This document shows, piece after piece, positions 42,805 to 54,976 of a stretch of DNA of 64,000 nucleotides (within the stretch, counting starts at the first letter, position 1; the number at the start of each line of letters is the position of its first letter). This stretch comes from Coprinellus micaceus (lineage: Eukaryota; Basidiomycota; Agaricomycetes; Agaricales; Psathyrellaceae), in the NCBI GenBank assembly GCA_951394405.1, contig OX596342.1:2666001-2730000 (forward strand), given 5' to 3'. A program made the position numbers and the translations under genes. Below the pieces are notes generated by a model that worked only from the letters and a program-made list of their open reading frames with translations, was not told the origin of the DNA and searched no databases.

Positions 42805-43306
42805 TCGCATAGGTAGTTAGTACGTAGAATAAATGAAATTCGGTTCTGCCCTTTACGTTCCTACACAGTTCGGACACTCTCGCTGCGTCCGTGAATAGTT
42901 GTCGAATCGGGGAGTAGTCCAAGTTGTTCCTACTCCGGCGTTTGGGGTGCGAGACCATGTGAGGGCAGACGGAACCATCAATAGCCGTATAACGTCGATG
43001 AAGGAGAGATGAGGATTCGACTGTTCGCATCTCCATCAGCCGCCGTAATCAAACAAACTTAATTATGTCACACCAGTACGAGTGGGCGAATTACAAGGCG
43101 ATCGCGGTGTTCTAAATAAGCGCCTTGGTGATCACGGTGAAGGGTGATCATCACGCTGCTCTGAATGGAGGTTTCATCGACGGACGGGCGCTGTTCTTGG
43201 GTCTTCGATGGAGGAACGTGACGGAGATTAGTCGCTGTCTGAATTTGAAACAGGATTCGCTTCTTCGCTTTTGACCACCAACAACCTCGTTCAACTGACC
43301 CAGATC

Positions 43307-44447
43307 ATGCCAGCCACGGTGGGGTCTTTCGCCAACACCTTCGATTCGGGTCCTCATCCCTTTTCTCAGGTTGAGCACACTCTCCCTGCTGAGCTCAGGA
43401 GTGCGATCGTGTCCCTCTGCTCAATCGACGCCCTCCCTAGCTTGGCCCGCGCAAGCAGGGAGTACCAACTGCTCGCTGAGCAGATCCTTTATTCCGCCAT
43501 CGTTATCCGAACGTTCAACAAGCAAATTGGCGCTCTCGAGACACTTGCGGCGACCCCTTCAAGGGCGGCGTCCGTACAGTTCCTCAGCGTCGAGTTCTAC
43601 AGACAGGACAAGGGCTCCGATGTGGCCGTCATGGCGTGGCTGCTCAGTGCACTCCCTTTCATGAAGAACCTGAAGGACTTCCGCATCAAGATGCGGCGAG
43701 ATCTCCGGAGCTATGTTGACGACTTAGACGACGCGCTCTGGTGAGCAAATCTATCTTGAAAAGGTTGATCGCATTGACAAGGGCGTGCACCTCCCAGCGC
43801 AGGACACTTCGAGCTTACGACACTGTTCGTTGACGGCTACTTCGACTTGGAGAGAATCGTCAAGCAGCACAAGAAATTAGACATTCTGGCCACCTACGGG
43901 GCCGACGGACCCGAGATGCCTTTGGCTCTCCTATCTTCCGTTCGCGACCGACCCCTCGTCGCAGTAGGATTGAACAGGATTGGGAGCCTACCATACTACA
44001 ACCGCCTTGTCCTGGTGCCAGAGCTACTCGGCTTGGACCAAGCGCGCGACTTCGACATCCTCCTCCAGAGTTATTTCGAGACGGACGCGATGCAATCAGT
44101 GAAAGCGATCGTCAACCGAGTGATAGACGTTGTCATTTACCTTCGAAGTCCCCCGCCGCTAGAGTCCTTCTCGGCGCTCATGAGTCGCATTACGAGCGCC
44201 TTCACCGGAATATGCGAGGTTGAGATTCACGTGAAGTGTGGCATGGTACGTCCTCTTTACTATCCATCGGTGTGCCTAACTGGCTTAACCGACGGAATAG
44301 CTTGAGAAAAAGTGGTGCTTGGGTCCGGTGGAGAACTTTCCTCCGGCGGGTTACGAGATCTGGGACTGGAACGTAGACGAAGGCGTCGACACGAGGCAGC
44401 TATTCTTGGGGTCGAAAGCGGATCTTTCAGATTGGGTACGAAAATAG
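43307..44447 (+). CDS. F-box-like protein F2
   Basis: Same plan as F1: LPAELRSAIVSLCSIDALPS, SREYQLLAEQILYSAI and ALETLAATPSRAASVQFLS in the N-terminal exon (ends 43740), then 43798-44245 with LTTLFVDGYFDL, RPLVAVGL and VIDVVIYLRSPP, then 44301-44447 starting LEKKWCLGPVENF and ending LSDWVRK. The segment 43319-43369 begins GT, ends CAG and is a multiple of three (51 nt), so it may be an intron as in F1 or may be coding. The start at 43307 holds either way. Confidence 0.78.
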
Positions 44448-44899
44448 GATACAGACCGGGGATGCCACAGACCTGGGGCCACGAAACGTGGCCGACGGGG
44501 CGAAGATACTAAATAATATTTATACGAGGTCAAGGAGGCGAGGATCTTCGAGGAGTGACAGCGCCGGCCGCATTTCCGCCATAGAGGCGGACTCGTCGAC
44601 CCCACGAGGTGACGCGCATACCACGGGTCAGTCCACTATATAAATCTCTCCCCTTCGCCGCCACGACGGAATATTCGTCGCTGGTAGCTATCCGTGTCGA
44701 GAATCGATTCCCGAGGGCAGACCGGCCATGAGCCGTTCTGCCCCTTCCGCGCTAAACTCCCGTTCTCATCTGAAGCCTCATTGGCCATGTCGCAGTGCGG
44801 AATGAACAATCACATGTGACGACTAGGTGAGCTTACGAGCGAGACGCCGGCGGGGGTAGGCTCTGGTGCGGCTTAGTTCCGAGAACAAGCTTTCAGCAG
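44448..44899. other. intergenic region
   Basis: Contains an AAATAATATTTATACG stretch near 44510 and a CACTATATAAATCTC stretch near 44634, which would suit a plus-strand TATA box. I find no coding exon behind it. Confidence 0.35.
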
Positions 44900-45099
44900 A
44901 TGCGACGAATGCGGGGTAGGTGTCTTGGGATAGAGTCTAGTCGACGCAGAGGGACGTAGTCGACACGCACTGGGAATTTCGAAGCCCCGTAATTCGAGCA
45001 AGATCCTCTTAGAGGTGCGGGATAACTCCAGATCGGAGATTCAGAAGTCCAGAACCTCGAACGTGTGTTATACTGGCAGTAATCCAAACGTCGGCCATT

Positions 45100-45560
45100 A
45101 ATGTCCAGTTCTGAAGTGAGTATATCCCAAAACACGGTCTCCTGCGTTGGCAACGTCGTAAGACGCCGAATACGAGCATCCAGCACTATGTCGTAGGCCA
45201 TTGTTAGTTTGGCTCACTACAAGGGACGAAGTCATGATATCTCTTCGTATACGGGTGAGACGTCGGGAGGCCCTCAAGCTCGGAGTGGTAGCCAGAAACC
45301 ACTGCAATACAATATCGTCGTCGGGTAGGGGTAACCTATCCGAGAACGCGAGGTTGAGCGACAGAATGTACGTAGCTTTCGGTTCCCGTTTCACAAGAGA
45401 GGAAGGACCCCCAACTGCCCGGATACCGGGTGTTCTGACCGAAATGGTCCTGTGCAGCTGCTGCTCCGTGGGGCTTTTAGGACCTTTTTGGCGCAGGGGA
45501 GGCTAACCTGCAGCTGAAGCATGCGATGAAGCCTTTGAACTCCGGCGGGAGGGGGTCTGT
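45100..45560 (-). pseudogene. remnant of an F-box-like gene (F11)
   Basis: On the minus strand the segments LPPEFKGFIACFSC (about 45520), EQQLHRTISVRTPGI (about 45465) and KATYILSLNLAFSDRLPLPD (about 45380), then IVLQWFLATTPSLRASRRL, match in order the N-terminal exon of F1-F10. They lie in different frames, and no downstream exons with the TLFVD block can be found. A decayed member of the family. Confidence 0.65.
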
Positions 45561-47330
45561 GTTACGGTGAGGTAGCGTCTTATCGGTGGCGCTTCGAGGA
45601 CGGAGGGGATCAGGGGACGTGCCATCGTTGACATGTGGGGTCCAGAGGAACGGGAGGTTGAAGGTCAAGGTACATGTCGCCAGCGAAGCCGGAACAAGGC
45701 CGAGAGCGGGGGCCCTATATGCCCTAATTAATTCGTATGAACTGAAGGCACAGACTTTGGAGCAACCGGAAAGTGGGCGAGTCCCGACGGAAAATGCACC
45801 AGCATAAGAGCGAGACACAGAGGGTAAGATTCCGGTCGCCAGAGAGATTGTAAGGGGAAGCCAGATGGGAGCGTAGAGAGCCAGCAATGACGACGGAGAA
45901 ATAGCTCTCCCAGGCCCACCCTACAGGGAGTTGGGTGTCGTGGTCGTAGGTAGCTCGACTCCCTCTGTCCGATTATGAACATGTAATTTGAGGTACGAAC
46001 ATGCGCCCGCGTTGAATCCCTCTCCGACTTTCGTTGTAGCCCCTCATATTCGCTGAATAGAACTTGAGGGCGGAGTAAGTCGCGAGCAGGGATGATTGAG
46101 AGATGGTGGTGAAGGAAGAAGATCGACATTTCACTGAAAGCGTCGGACTAGGAGTCTAGGAATCACCGGAAATCTGCGATGCGGTGCTCCAAAACAGGCT
46201 CGCCGCATGTGCCGTCGCGGTTCGGAACATTCAAACCCAGCCCTATTACTGGATACTACTCGGAAATGCCTTCCCTCGTGCTCCTTATCCTTGGGTACGG
46301 TTGCTTTTGGACGTACTTGCGGTGCCCTCGGGGGGAAAACTCGAGTCGACGCAAGTATGTGAAAAATGAATCAATAAGGCCAAAATAACCAGCGAACGTC
46401 AGGGCCAGGATCCGTTGAGGTGAGAAGGTCCTCAGAGCGCTCGGCGCTCAGCATAGGGGTCAGGGCGTCGAGCTCCATCTCCGCAATCGCGGGTCCTACG
46501 GTTGAAACGGAATCCGCAGGTAGGCGAATGTGTACGTGGGCGTGTGGGGGTGGTTGTGACAAGGTTGTGATGCTCCAAGGATGAAGTCGTATGGTCTTTG
46601 GTGGGAGTCTGATGACACATTTTGCCATCGGGAAAGGCCCCCTGTACCTCCTTCACACCTTCATTCATTCTTTACTCTTTATATTGCAGCACAAGGCCAT
46701 CCTTATTCAATGTTGAATGGGGGATCCAAGCGATTTCGGGTGTCAAACACAGCCAAGGATAGCTTTGCACGAGCTCTTGCACCCGGCATTCTTCCCGGCA
46801 ACCGAGTTTGCTCAGAATTCGCATGTCACCTTCCCCTCGACGCAATACCTGTTTTAACCTGGAAAGGTTGAGCGTTACGCCCACTCAGGAAGTCCTATAT
46901 TTCCGACCGTCGCACTTGATGTAACCAGGGTTTCTGGGTCTCGCCTGCGGGGACATGACTTGGGCATCAAAGAAACGTGCAAACACTGCGCTCTATGGGA
47001 CCCACCTTGTGACAGCACTTGTGGGTCTCAGAAGATCTCTCAATCACGAGCGCGATGTCCGCAGGCTGTCTTTCGGAGAAGAGAATACATCGACTTCAAG
47101 TTTGTCCTCGGGCCTCCCGAAACAACGGGGACTGTCCCTCAGCCGTGTGCTTCAAATCAGAGAATGGTAATAGAAATATCCACTGGGAAGAATGACAATC
47201 CGGTTCGAACAAAAGGGCGGTGCACACAGGTAGGTACAATATACCGTTACAATAAACATGAGGGCATAGAAACAGCGACAGGAAACCACGCCAGGTTCTC
47301 CCAATCCAGCCTGCCTGCGGAATGTGTTCT
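45561..47330. other. 1.8-kb region without a supported gene
   Basis: Only short frames without motifs. No repeat structure or RNA gene recognised. Confidence 0.3.
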
Positions 47331-48594
47331 TTATCTACGTCGGACTGAGATCATCCAGTTTGACTCCTGCTCAACAATGCACCCACCCGGGCCTCCAAAT
47401 ACAACACAGGTTAGATTGGGACATGCAGACCTCCATTTCATCAAGTACGCTCCCAACGTTGCGTCCGATTGCACCCATCTCCATTCGCGGTACTTTGGGT
47501 CCCCTGGACCTTCATTCCAGGGCCATATGAACAGCTCTTCGACCGAAGCCCAGGCGAAGTGTTCCACGAAAAGGCTCTCCACCTAAACCAACCATCGTGA
47601 ATATAATGCAGGGGAGCAGTGATGTACCCGACATGGGGCGTACCAGCTCTTCAGGTGAGCGCACGTATAGCTGGAGCTCAGTTACCTTGGTAAATAGCTC
47701 AATGGTACACTTCATGTAGGGAGCGACTGCGCCTTTCCCAGTGGGTGTCCGAAGGAACACAGACACTGTGCGAATCTCGTCGAAGTCAAGTTGATATCCG
47801 CACATGACGTCCCGGTTGAACGCTGCCCTCACCAGATCACCAAGCTTGGCGGATTCTGGCCAGACGAGCTCCGGAGCTATGGCGATATGGTTCAAGACTG
47901 GAAATGCTGTCGGCTCATGAGCCAGACCCAGTACAATGAGCGGCCGGCTCGTGGATGCCAATAGCAGTGGCGGTAATACGAGAAAATCAGGCGAAGAACG
48001 GATCATGACAACGCTCAAATCCTTTTGCTCCTTCACGATTCTCGGGACATCAAGTTCCTCGTCGACGGAGAGAGTGGTCAGCTTGAAATATCCGGCACTG
48101 TGTTTCGAGATACTATCAGCACTCCGTGCGGCCCGAAGGACTGTCCACGCACCATAGGACATCATTTAGCTTGCTGATCTCGGCTGATAGCTCCCTGCGT
48201 AGACGAATCCGGAGATCCTTGAGGCCCAGCATCGCAGGGGCCGCTCGTATAAACGCCTCGATAATGGACTGATCCAGGGGCCGAGACTGAAAGCGGTCGA
48301 TCTCAATGCTGAGGAAGCTGACATATGCAGCCCTCGACACACTCCCGGCCACTATGATAAGAGCAGGGACACCCCTCGCCGCGTGGCTCGCGACAACGAT
48401 AGATCCATATAGCCGCCTTTCAGCGAGGATATGGAGTTCCTTGCTAGCAAGTGCTACCTTTGGGAGATCATTTGAGTTGCAAAAACCGACAACCGAGCTT
48501 TTGAGCTCGGTTGGGAGCTGATCTCCGGTCTGATTCCAGTGTAAGTATGACTACCGCACAGGTAAAGCAGTTCGATACTTACAGCTGTAGCCAT
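47331..48594 (-). CDS. F-box-like protein F4
   Basis: Minus-strand gene with a 12-nt first exon (MATA, 48594-48583), then LPTELKSSVVGFC, SKELHILAERRLYGSIVVAS and SVSRAAYVSFLSIEIDRF. After the intron (donor GTGCGTGG) follow LTTLSVDEELDVPRIVKEQK, RPLIVLGLAHEP, DEIRTVSVFLRTP and LQLYVRSPEE. The last exon VESLFVEHFAWASVEELFIW ends at 47331. It is the closest paralogue of F7 at 60472, which lies in opposite orientation; even their upstream regions match. Confidence 0.78.
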
Positions 48595-48860
48595 GAGGTG
48601 AACGAGTAAAACTAGGGGTGGGTGATAAAGATAATGAGGATTGAGCTGTCAGAGAATTGCAGGATGCGTCACCTTGTGGGTCCGATCTGCACAACACACA
48701 CATATGGAACCCATTCTACCGAGCCCCGTCGATGGGAACCATCGACTGAAATCCCGTGTAGAAGCGTGGGGTATATTTACGAGCCCCAGTGGAACACAGA
48801 CACCATCGGTCTAGAGTCGCAGCGCGAGACAGCTGAGGAAGGACAATCCTCACATGGTTG
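48595..48860 (-). repeat. F4 upstream region, inverted copy of the F7 upstream region
   Basis: The stretch around 48640-48720 (CAGAGAATTGCAGGATGCGT, TGTGGGTCCGATCTGC) is the reverse complement of about 60390-60450 upstream of F7. The duplication that made F4 and F7 therefore included the promoter. Confidence 0.65.
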
Positions 48861-48989
48861 ACGTAGAGCATCTGATAACGCGAGTTCCTGCCAAGCGGGA
48901 CTTAAATCGGGACTCATACACCGCGCGCGATTGTCCAGCTAAGTCGATGATTTGGGGATAACATAAACACATCGTGCAAACGCTCCCTT

Positions 48990-50147
48990 CTACCTCCTTA
49001 TGAACCTTGAAAACTCCCCGCGCAACCCACAAAATAGGACCCCCGAATGAACGCCGGAGGTGGAGCTCAAGCTCCAATTCACGACTTCGATGGTTCTCGT
49101 TGGGTATTGTTCCAGAGATTCCAACATCCAGTCCTGAATCTTCACGTTTGTAAGCAATAGGTCCTAGAGGTAGCAGGGACCAACCATAACTCGGTACGTA
49201 CCATGTTTCCTTGGAGGTGAATGACGAGCGTTCCTAGGTCGAAGATGAGGGCTGCGGACGCCATAAAGGCATGGAACGTATGTTGGGAAGGGGTCACTTG
49301 GAGGTGGATATTCAGTGTCGCGACATATTCGGGGTCAAACCCCATGGATCTTGCAGCTTCGGTGTCCCATGATCGAATAAGAACAGTGCCGAAAGACTGG
49401 GCGAGTTCAAGGTCCATGAGATACGGATAGAGCTCGATTTTGTTGAAGCATGGAAACGTGCTGCGGCGCCGTGTCAGGCCGACCACGAGGAGAGACCGCT
49501 CCCCAAGGGACGATCCCAGAAACAAAGGTGTATCCGACTGGTCCCCCCTAAATACCCCCAGTACTTTCAGCTCTGGTTGGCACTCCACGAGCTTTGCGAG
49601 ATCGACAGACTCGTCTAAGAATAGGTGAACCAAGCGGAAGTAGCCTCCGCTGGATCGCGCCGGGCGCCTCATGAGCACGTGCGGCGGGCATGCTAGGGCT
49701 AGGTGCTCACCATAGCAGGTTGTTGAGCCTCTTCACATTGGCTGACGTCAACAGACCCTCTCGCACACTCAATGTGAGGTATCTGAGATTACTCAGACCC
49801 GGACCTGTTTGAAGGACCGACTCGATGAAAGTATGATCGCCAGGACGAGCTTCGGAGCCCCAATGGAACTCGACGTTTAGTCTCATGACATACACAGCTT
49901 TCTTCGGGTCACTTTCCAAGGTCCTAAGACCGCCGACCAGGCGGCCCTCCATGTTGTGGACGACGACGGATTCGTAAAGTGCCCGCTCTGCATGGGCTTT
50001 AAGCTCCTTGCTGACCTGAGCTAATTGCGTCAGAGCCTCGAGAGAGCAGGATCTCGCCACTGTGCTCTTAAGCTCGCAGGGAAGATCGTGGATAGACTGG
50101 AGGCGGTCAGGTATGTCGCGAGTTGATCAAATGCCGGTGCTCACCAT
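48990..50147 (-). CDS. F-box-like protein F5
   Basis: The first exon may be just the ATG (50147-50145, donor GTGAGC), followed by SIHDLPCELKSTVARSCSLE, SKELKAHAERALYESVVVHN, TLESDPKKAVYVMRLNVEF and VKRLNNLLW. The exon after the intron carries GGYFRLVHLFLDESVDLAKL, RSLLVVGLTRRRS, YVATLNIHLQVTP and LGTLVIHLQGNM. The last exon starts DWMLESLEQYPT and ends SRFIRR at 48990. Complete and without breaks, unlike its tandem copy F6. The exact 5' end is uncertain. Confidence 0.7.
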
Positions 50148-50457
50148 AGTCTAGGCGAGAGGCTTTCAGCAGTCGCGAAGGGCTGTGATGGGTGTGGGGT
50201 GCCCCGCTTCCAAGGAATTCGTCCCTGCTATATGAGAAAGGCTCGAGTGCGAGTAGGTCCTTAGAGGCCAATCGATTCGTCCGACATCGCCTTGCCTGAT
50301 CGATGGGGAACCCCACAGTTGATAATCGAAGGACCGGTGCGGGCTACACACACACGCCACAGAAGGTGCTAAATATCCGTGTTGCACGGTCCCAATGAAG
50401 AAGCATCAGCGAAGTCACCCCCGCAAGATACGTCTCTACAGGCTTCCTTCTACCTCC

Positions 50458-51537
50458 TTATATACTTTGAAAAGTCCTCACGCGATCCGGAGAATAGGCT
50501 CTTCGAACGGCCACCGTCAGCGCTCCAACCCACCGTTTGGTATTGCTCCAGTGATTCCACCATCCAATCCTGAATCTACCCCTCTGTAAGTGATAGCACA
50601 TAACAGCAAGGTCATATATCGGTACGTACCGTACTTCCTTGGAGGTGAAGGGCAAGGGTTGGCAACTCAAAGATCCGGGCGGCGGGAGCCAGAAAGGCAT
50701 AGAACGTATCTTGCGAAGGGGTCTATTGGAGGTGGAGGTGCATGGTTACGACCCATTCGGGTTCGAACAGGAGGGATTTCCTCTCTACAGTATCCCAAGA
50801 GCTCGAACAAGGATACTGTCGAATGACTGGGCGAGTTCTGGGCTCATGAGGTTCGGATAGACATCGATTTCCCTGAAGCAGGGAATAAAGCTACGGCGCC
50901 GCGTCAGCCCAACTATGATGAGAGACCGCCCCTTGAGGGACCCCAGTGGTAAAAGCTTATGGGGCGCATCCTTCAGAATTACCCCCAGTACGTCCAGCTC
51001 CGGCTGACATTTTACAACCTTCAAGAGATCGAGAGACTCGTCTACGAATAAGTGAACCAGGTGGAAATAACCTCCGCTAGACCACGTCAGGCGTCTCGTG
51101 AGCACATGCAGCACGTATAGGTTAGGACCGGATGCTCACCATAGTAGGTTGTTGAGTCTCTCCACGTTGAATGGCGTCAAAAGGCCCTCTCGCACCTTAA
51201 TTGTGATGTGTCTCAGGTTTTTCAGGCTCGGAGCTGTGTGACAGAGCGACTCGATGAAAGCATTATCGCCGGGGTGGGCTGCGCGATGGAATTCGACGTT
51301 AAGCGCCCTGACAGAAGCGCCCCTCTCTGGGCCACTCTCTAAGGTCGAAAGGGCGCCAACCGGATAGCCGTCTAGGTTGTGGATGATGACGCGCTTGTAG
51401 AGCAAGCTTTCTGCATGAATTTTAAATTCCTTGCTAGCGAGCGCTAATCGTGGCAGACACCGGGAGGAGCAGGACCGGGCCACTGAGCTGTTGAGCTCAA
51501 ATGGGAGAGAAATCGCAGGCCTGGAACATATCAGCAT
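50458..51537 (-). pseudogene. F-box-like pseudogene F6, tandem copy of F5
   Basis: All exons of F5 can be followed: LPFELNSSVARSCSSRCLP, HAESLLYKRVIIHNLDG, then GGYFHLVHLFVDESLDLLKV and RSLIIVGLTRRRS, and a last exon DWMVESLEQYQ. Two defects break it: a two-base insertion near 50815, where F5 reads IRSWDTE, shifts the frame to a stop, and in the restored frame a TAG stands near 50730 where F5 has GTG (HLQVTP). Any product would be truncated. Confidence 0.72.
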
Positions 51538-52200
51538 GTATACGGATGGGGACTGGGTGGGGGAATAATCACTGAAGGCTCACCATCTGGCCATCGACGA
51601 CGGCGTCGAGACGGGCGCCGCGCTTGCGAGGGAGTTACCCGGAATATATCATCGGCCTCGTTTACGACGAAACGAAAGCGTCCACATACACGCCCACACG
51701 GGTTCGAAGCTGTGGGACTGTGGGCGATGCATGATCGATTCTCAGCGTCCGTGGGAGCCACTTGGGCTACACCACAACGCGACGTGGGGTTTCGGTAATG
51801 AAGGATACACATCACATCCCTGAGCTAATCCAAGCCCGTTTGATGCAAGAGTTTCGCCCACGAACTCAGTAGATATCATACAGAGAGGAGGGAAGAGCCG
51901 ATGACGCGCCTCGACGATATAAGTGGAGAGAGGTAGCTTCCCGCAAAGAAGACGCTGCTTTGAGACATCTCAAATATAATCGATCTAATGACCAGCCATA
52001 GGGGTGCAGGGAGCGAGGCCATCCAAGTCAAGGTGAGGGATGGAGTCAAAGAGCAGCCCCGGCGCAAGGAACGTTGAATGCTTGACCGGCAATTTCCGAG
52101 CGGAGATTTGACAGACGCGAACTCGACATAACAACTTGATAACCACAGATTTCCGTTCTTTAGTTCGCACAACACCAGCTACGTCGTATTTAAAAGCCCG
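51538..52200. other. intergenic region
   Basis: No gene supported. TATTTAAAAGC near 52188 lies just past the stop of F8 on the minus strand. Nothing else recognised. Confidence 0.3.
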
Positions 52201-53420
52201 CTAGTAAAGGTCCTCATCTTCATCCTCCAGAAGCTCAAGTTTCCAGCTAGACTGCCTATCAGCGAGCCAACCTCCACCGAAGAACACACTTCTCAAACGA
52301 GGGCATTGCGCCACCCACTCGCGGGCATATGACCCCATAACGTCCTTTGACTGTGGCCAGTCTAAGTCCAGGCGCGAGACCTTGGAGTTACCTCTCTCAT
52401 ATTTCCAGAACGCCACCGTTTCGAGCGATGCAAATGCCACGGGATCGATGCGATTCCCCTTTTCGAGCTGGGTGGAAACGGGAAGTTCATTGAGACGGGG
52501 AAGGTATATGGAACGGGTTTAGAAGGACGCACTATCTTGTCGCATGTCTCTAGGTGAAACTCGAGCTCGGAAATGCGGGGAAACAACCCCGCCACCGAGT
52601 TCATCAATGTGCAAAAGGTTGGTTGCGAGGGCAGGTCCTGAAGTAGAACTGACGCTGAGGTTATACCCTTGAGATTAAGCTGAGCGGACGCGTTGTCATC
52701 CATGCCGAAAGCGCGGATCAAGGATACTTCAAGTACCTGCCCATGCCTCCCGCTGAGGAGATCGGGGAGAAGGACGATACTCTCGTAACTTCGACGAAGG
52801 CCAACACCCATGCCCAGGCCTATCGCCACAATTGGCCGATCAGGCGGGGAGAATAGTAGAGTTAAAGGACCAACCAGCCCATTTGAACGGAACAGACCGA
52901 GAAGCTCCAGCTTGCGCTGGTTTGCGATGATGGAAGGTATGTTGACGCAGTCGTCAATAAAAAGGGTGGTGAGCTGTAAGGTTGCTGATCGGCTGTGCAT
53001 TTCTGTTAGATCACTAGCCACTCTCTCTCAAGGGCCTTCAAGCTTACCACAGAAGGTCATTTAGGCCTTCGTTGAACTCGGGCTTCTCCCTAAAGCTCCT
53101 CTGCGATCGAACGCGAAGTTCCACGAGCTGCTGCAATGCTGGACCACAGCTGAGGAATTTCTTCATGGCGACTGCATCGAAGCCGTCGTTGTCGCTGTCA
53201 AATTCGATGCTGAGAAATTTCACGTATGACGCCCTCTCAGGCCGTGCGATCAGGGCTTCCAAGGCACCGAGCTTCTCGTCGAAGGTGAAAACCGTGAAAG
53301 ATTCGTAGAGGCGTCTTTCTGCGTGGGCACGAAGGTCTCTATTGGCGAGAGCCACAGCCGGGAGGCTATCCACTGAGCATGAGCAAACGATCGCGCCGAT
53401 GAGCTCTTGTGGGAGTAACT
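52201..53420 (-). CDS. F-box-like protein F8
   Basis: LLPQELIGAIVCSCSVDSLP, NRDLRAHAERRLYESFTVF and LEALIARPERASYVKFLSIE form the N-terminal exon (ending about 53047). Then come TLQLTTLFIDDCVNIPSII, RPIVAIGL, ITSASVLLQDLP and ISELEFHLETCDKI. The last exon LEKGNRIDPVAFASLETVAF ends with an acidic tail EDEDEDLY at 52201. The exon start at about 53420 follows a TAG acceptor. The true initiation exon upstream could not be placed, so the start given is approximate. Confidence 0.7.
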
Positions 53421-53846
53421 AGTTCAAGGGAGAGGTGCGGTCAGAAGGCTTCGCGATGAGATGGGCAAGAAAACTCGCAGGTGGGCTCATAAGAGTGTGA
53501 GATCGAATGGGATGGGGATGAAGGGAAGGATGCAATAATTCAAGTTAACACCCGATGCGTTGACCCCGTCGGAAAATGCCGAGGTGTGTGCGCTTGTGTG
53601 CGTCTCTCAAGGTTCGGCGTGACCATTGCGGGTGCCTGAGTTGTGTGCGCCATATTTATCTCTCCATTGACGAGTCCGAAGGCGTCTTGTGAAATCACGG
53701 ACGTCCCGTATCGGATAGGTATTGCTGCGTTATGGACCGTTGGCGTCATGCCGGAGGTATTGGGCATCCGGGGAGAAATCCCGTTTAAAGTAGGTGGCAC
53801 TGATTCGCAATTAATCTGTACAACGCCATACATACAAGACCACTAT

Positions 53847-54842
53847 TTACGCTCTTCTCTTCTGATGACCCTTTGCAGTCCGGGACTTGCCCTTAGCATT
53901 TGCCTTTTGGGCAGGGCCAGAACGAACGCTTCCCTTACTCCCCTTCCCCACTCTCTCCTGTCCTGGAACCGCCGGTTTCTTCAACGACACCCCGCTGGCC
54001 TTGACTTTGTTTGGTGCAGACTTTCTCCCTGTTGACGTATCAACGCGGAGCGGCTCGCAGATATGCTGAGGAGCTCGGGACTCCAATAGGCCCTCGATAT
54101 CACTCCTGGCATAGCGACACTGTTCCCAGATTAACGGGTTTGTCTGCAATCGAACCTGTGCATGGTTGGCCACATAATGGTTGTAGAAGGCCATGTACCC
54201 CTCTTGGCTCACGTAGTGGTGGTTGAGTAGCTCCTGTAATGCCCAGAGTGTGTAATCTAGGCAGTTAGTGAATCCAGTTGGAAGGTTCGGTTTGATCTTT
54301 GATCGCGTCGCAGTTGAGATGACACTCTCGACAGCTGCCGCCAGGGAATCTACATCCGTCTCTCCTCCAGCGGCCAAGATCCTCGTCGTAGCGTGGATGT
54401 TCTCCCTGTTAGCGGTGACGAGCTCTTTGGCATGCTCGTACACCATATTCCTGTAAATCAAGATCAGGGCCATGCTTCCTAAACACCTGGAATGGGAGGG
54501 CCTTACTTCGATCTCGGTACGATGACGCAGTGGTGTAACTCGAACCGCTTCTGCTGTGTCCCTCTCGCAGAGGGGATACCACCCTCGTGAAGGACCAACC
54601 CAAAGTGCCACCGCGTGAGCGTTCCAATATTGTCAAAATCTTTCCATTCCCTGAGAGAAACCGAAAGGTGGGGCGTCGCTGAAAGCAAGGTTGTTCCATT
54701 AGCCAGGGAAAATCTATGAGAGAGGGTAGGACGTACCTCGGGCCTCCAGGATCTCGAATAGCGAGTCTGCATTGATCGGGGCGCCCAGCGCAACGAGAAC
54801 AATGGATGCTGCCGAGGCAGCCAGCCACAAGAGAAGCTTCAT
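53847..54842 (-). CDS. secreted basic-tailed protein C (H...NCLD family)
   Basis: Exons 54842-54737, 54678-54507 and 54450-53847 encode 293 residues. Signal peptide MKLLLWLAASAASIVLVALG, then LSVSLREW, TRWHFGLVLHEGG, ILAAGGETDVDSLAAAV, FTNCLDYTLWALQEL and AFYNHYVANHAQVRLQTNP. The C-terminus is a basic tail of about 60 residues (SGVSLKKPAVPGQE; KGSVRSGPAQKANAKGKSR). It is the most diverged paralogue: the Cys after the second intron in A and B is Asn here, whereas the His of WHFGL and the Cys of NCLD are kept. Same exon phases as A and B. Confidence 0.8.
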
Positions 54843-54932
54843 GGCGCGTAGTACAAGGTCTGAGAGCAGAGATACGAAGGTGAAGTGTGAGGATGGTTTA
54901 TCGGACCGGCCGAGTTTGAGAATGTGTTGGTA

Positions 54933-54976
54933 GCACCAGGCTGGAGAATATTGCAGAATTAGAGGGGTTATTTATA
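54933..54976 (-). promoter_or_regulatory. TATA box and CCAGCCTGGTGC box of secreted-family gene C
   Basis: On the minus strand TATAAAT (54976-54970) lies 128 nt before the ATG, followed by CCAGCCTGGTGC (54944-54933) and GGCCGGTCCGATA (about 54910). Same order and spacing as before A and B. Confidence 0.6.
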
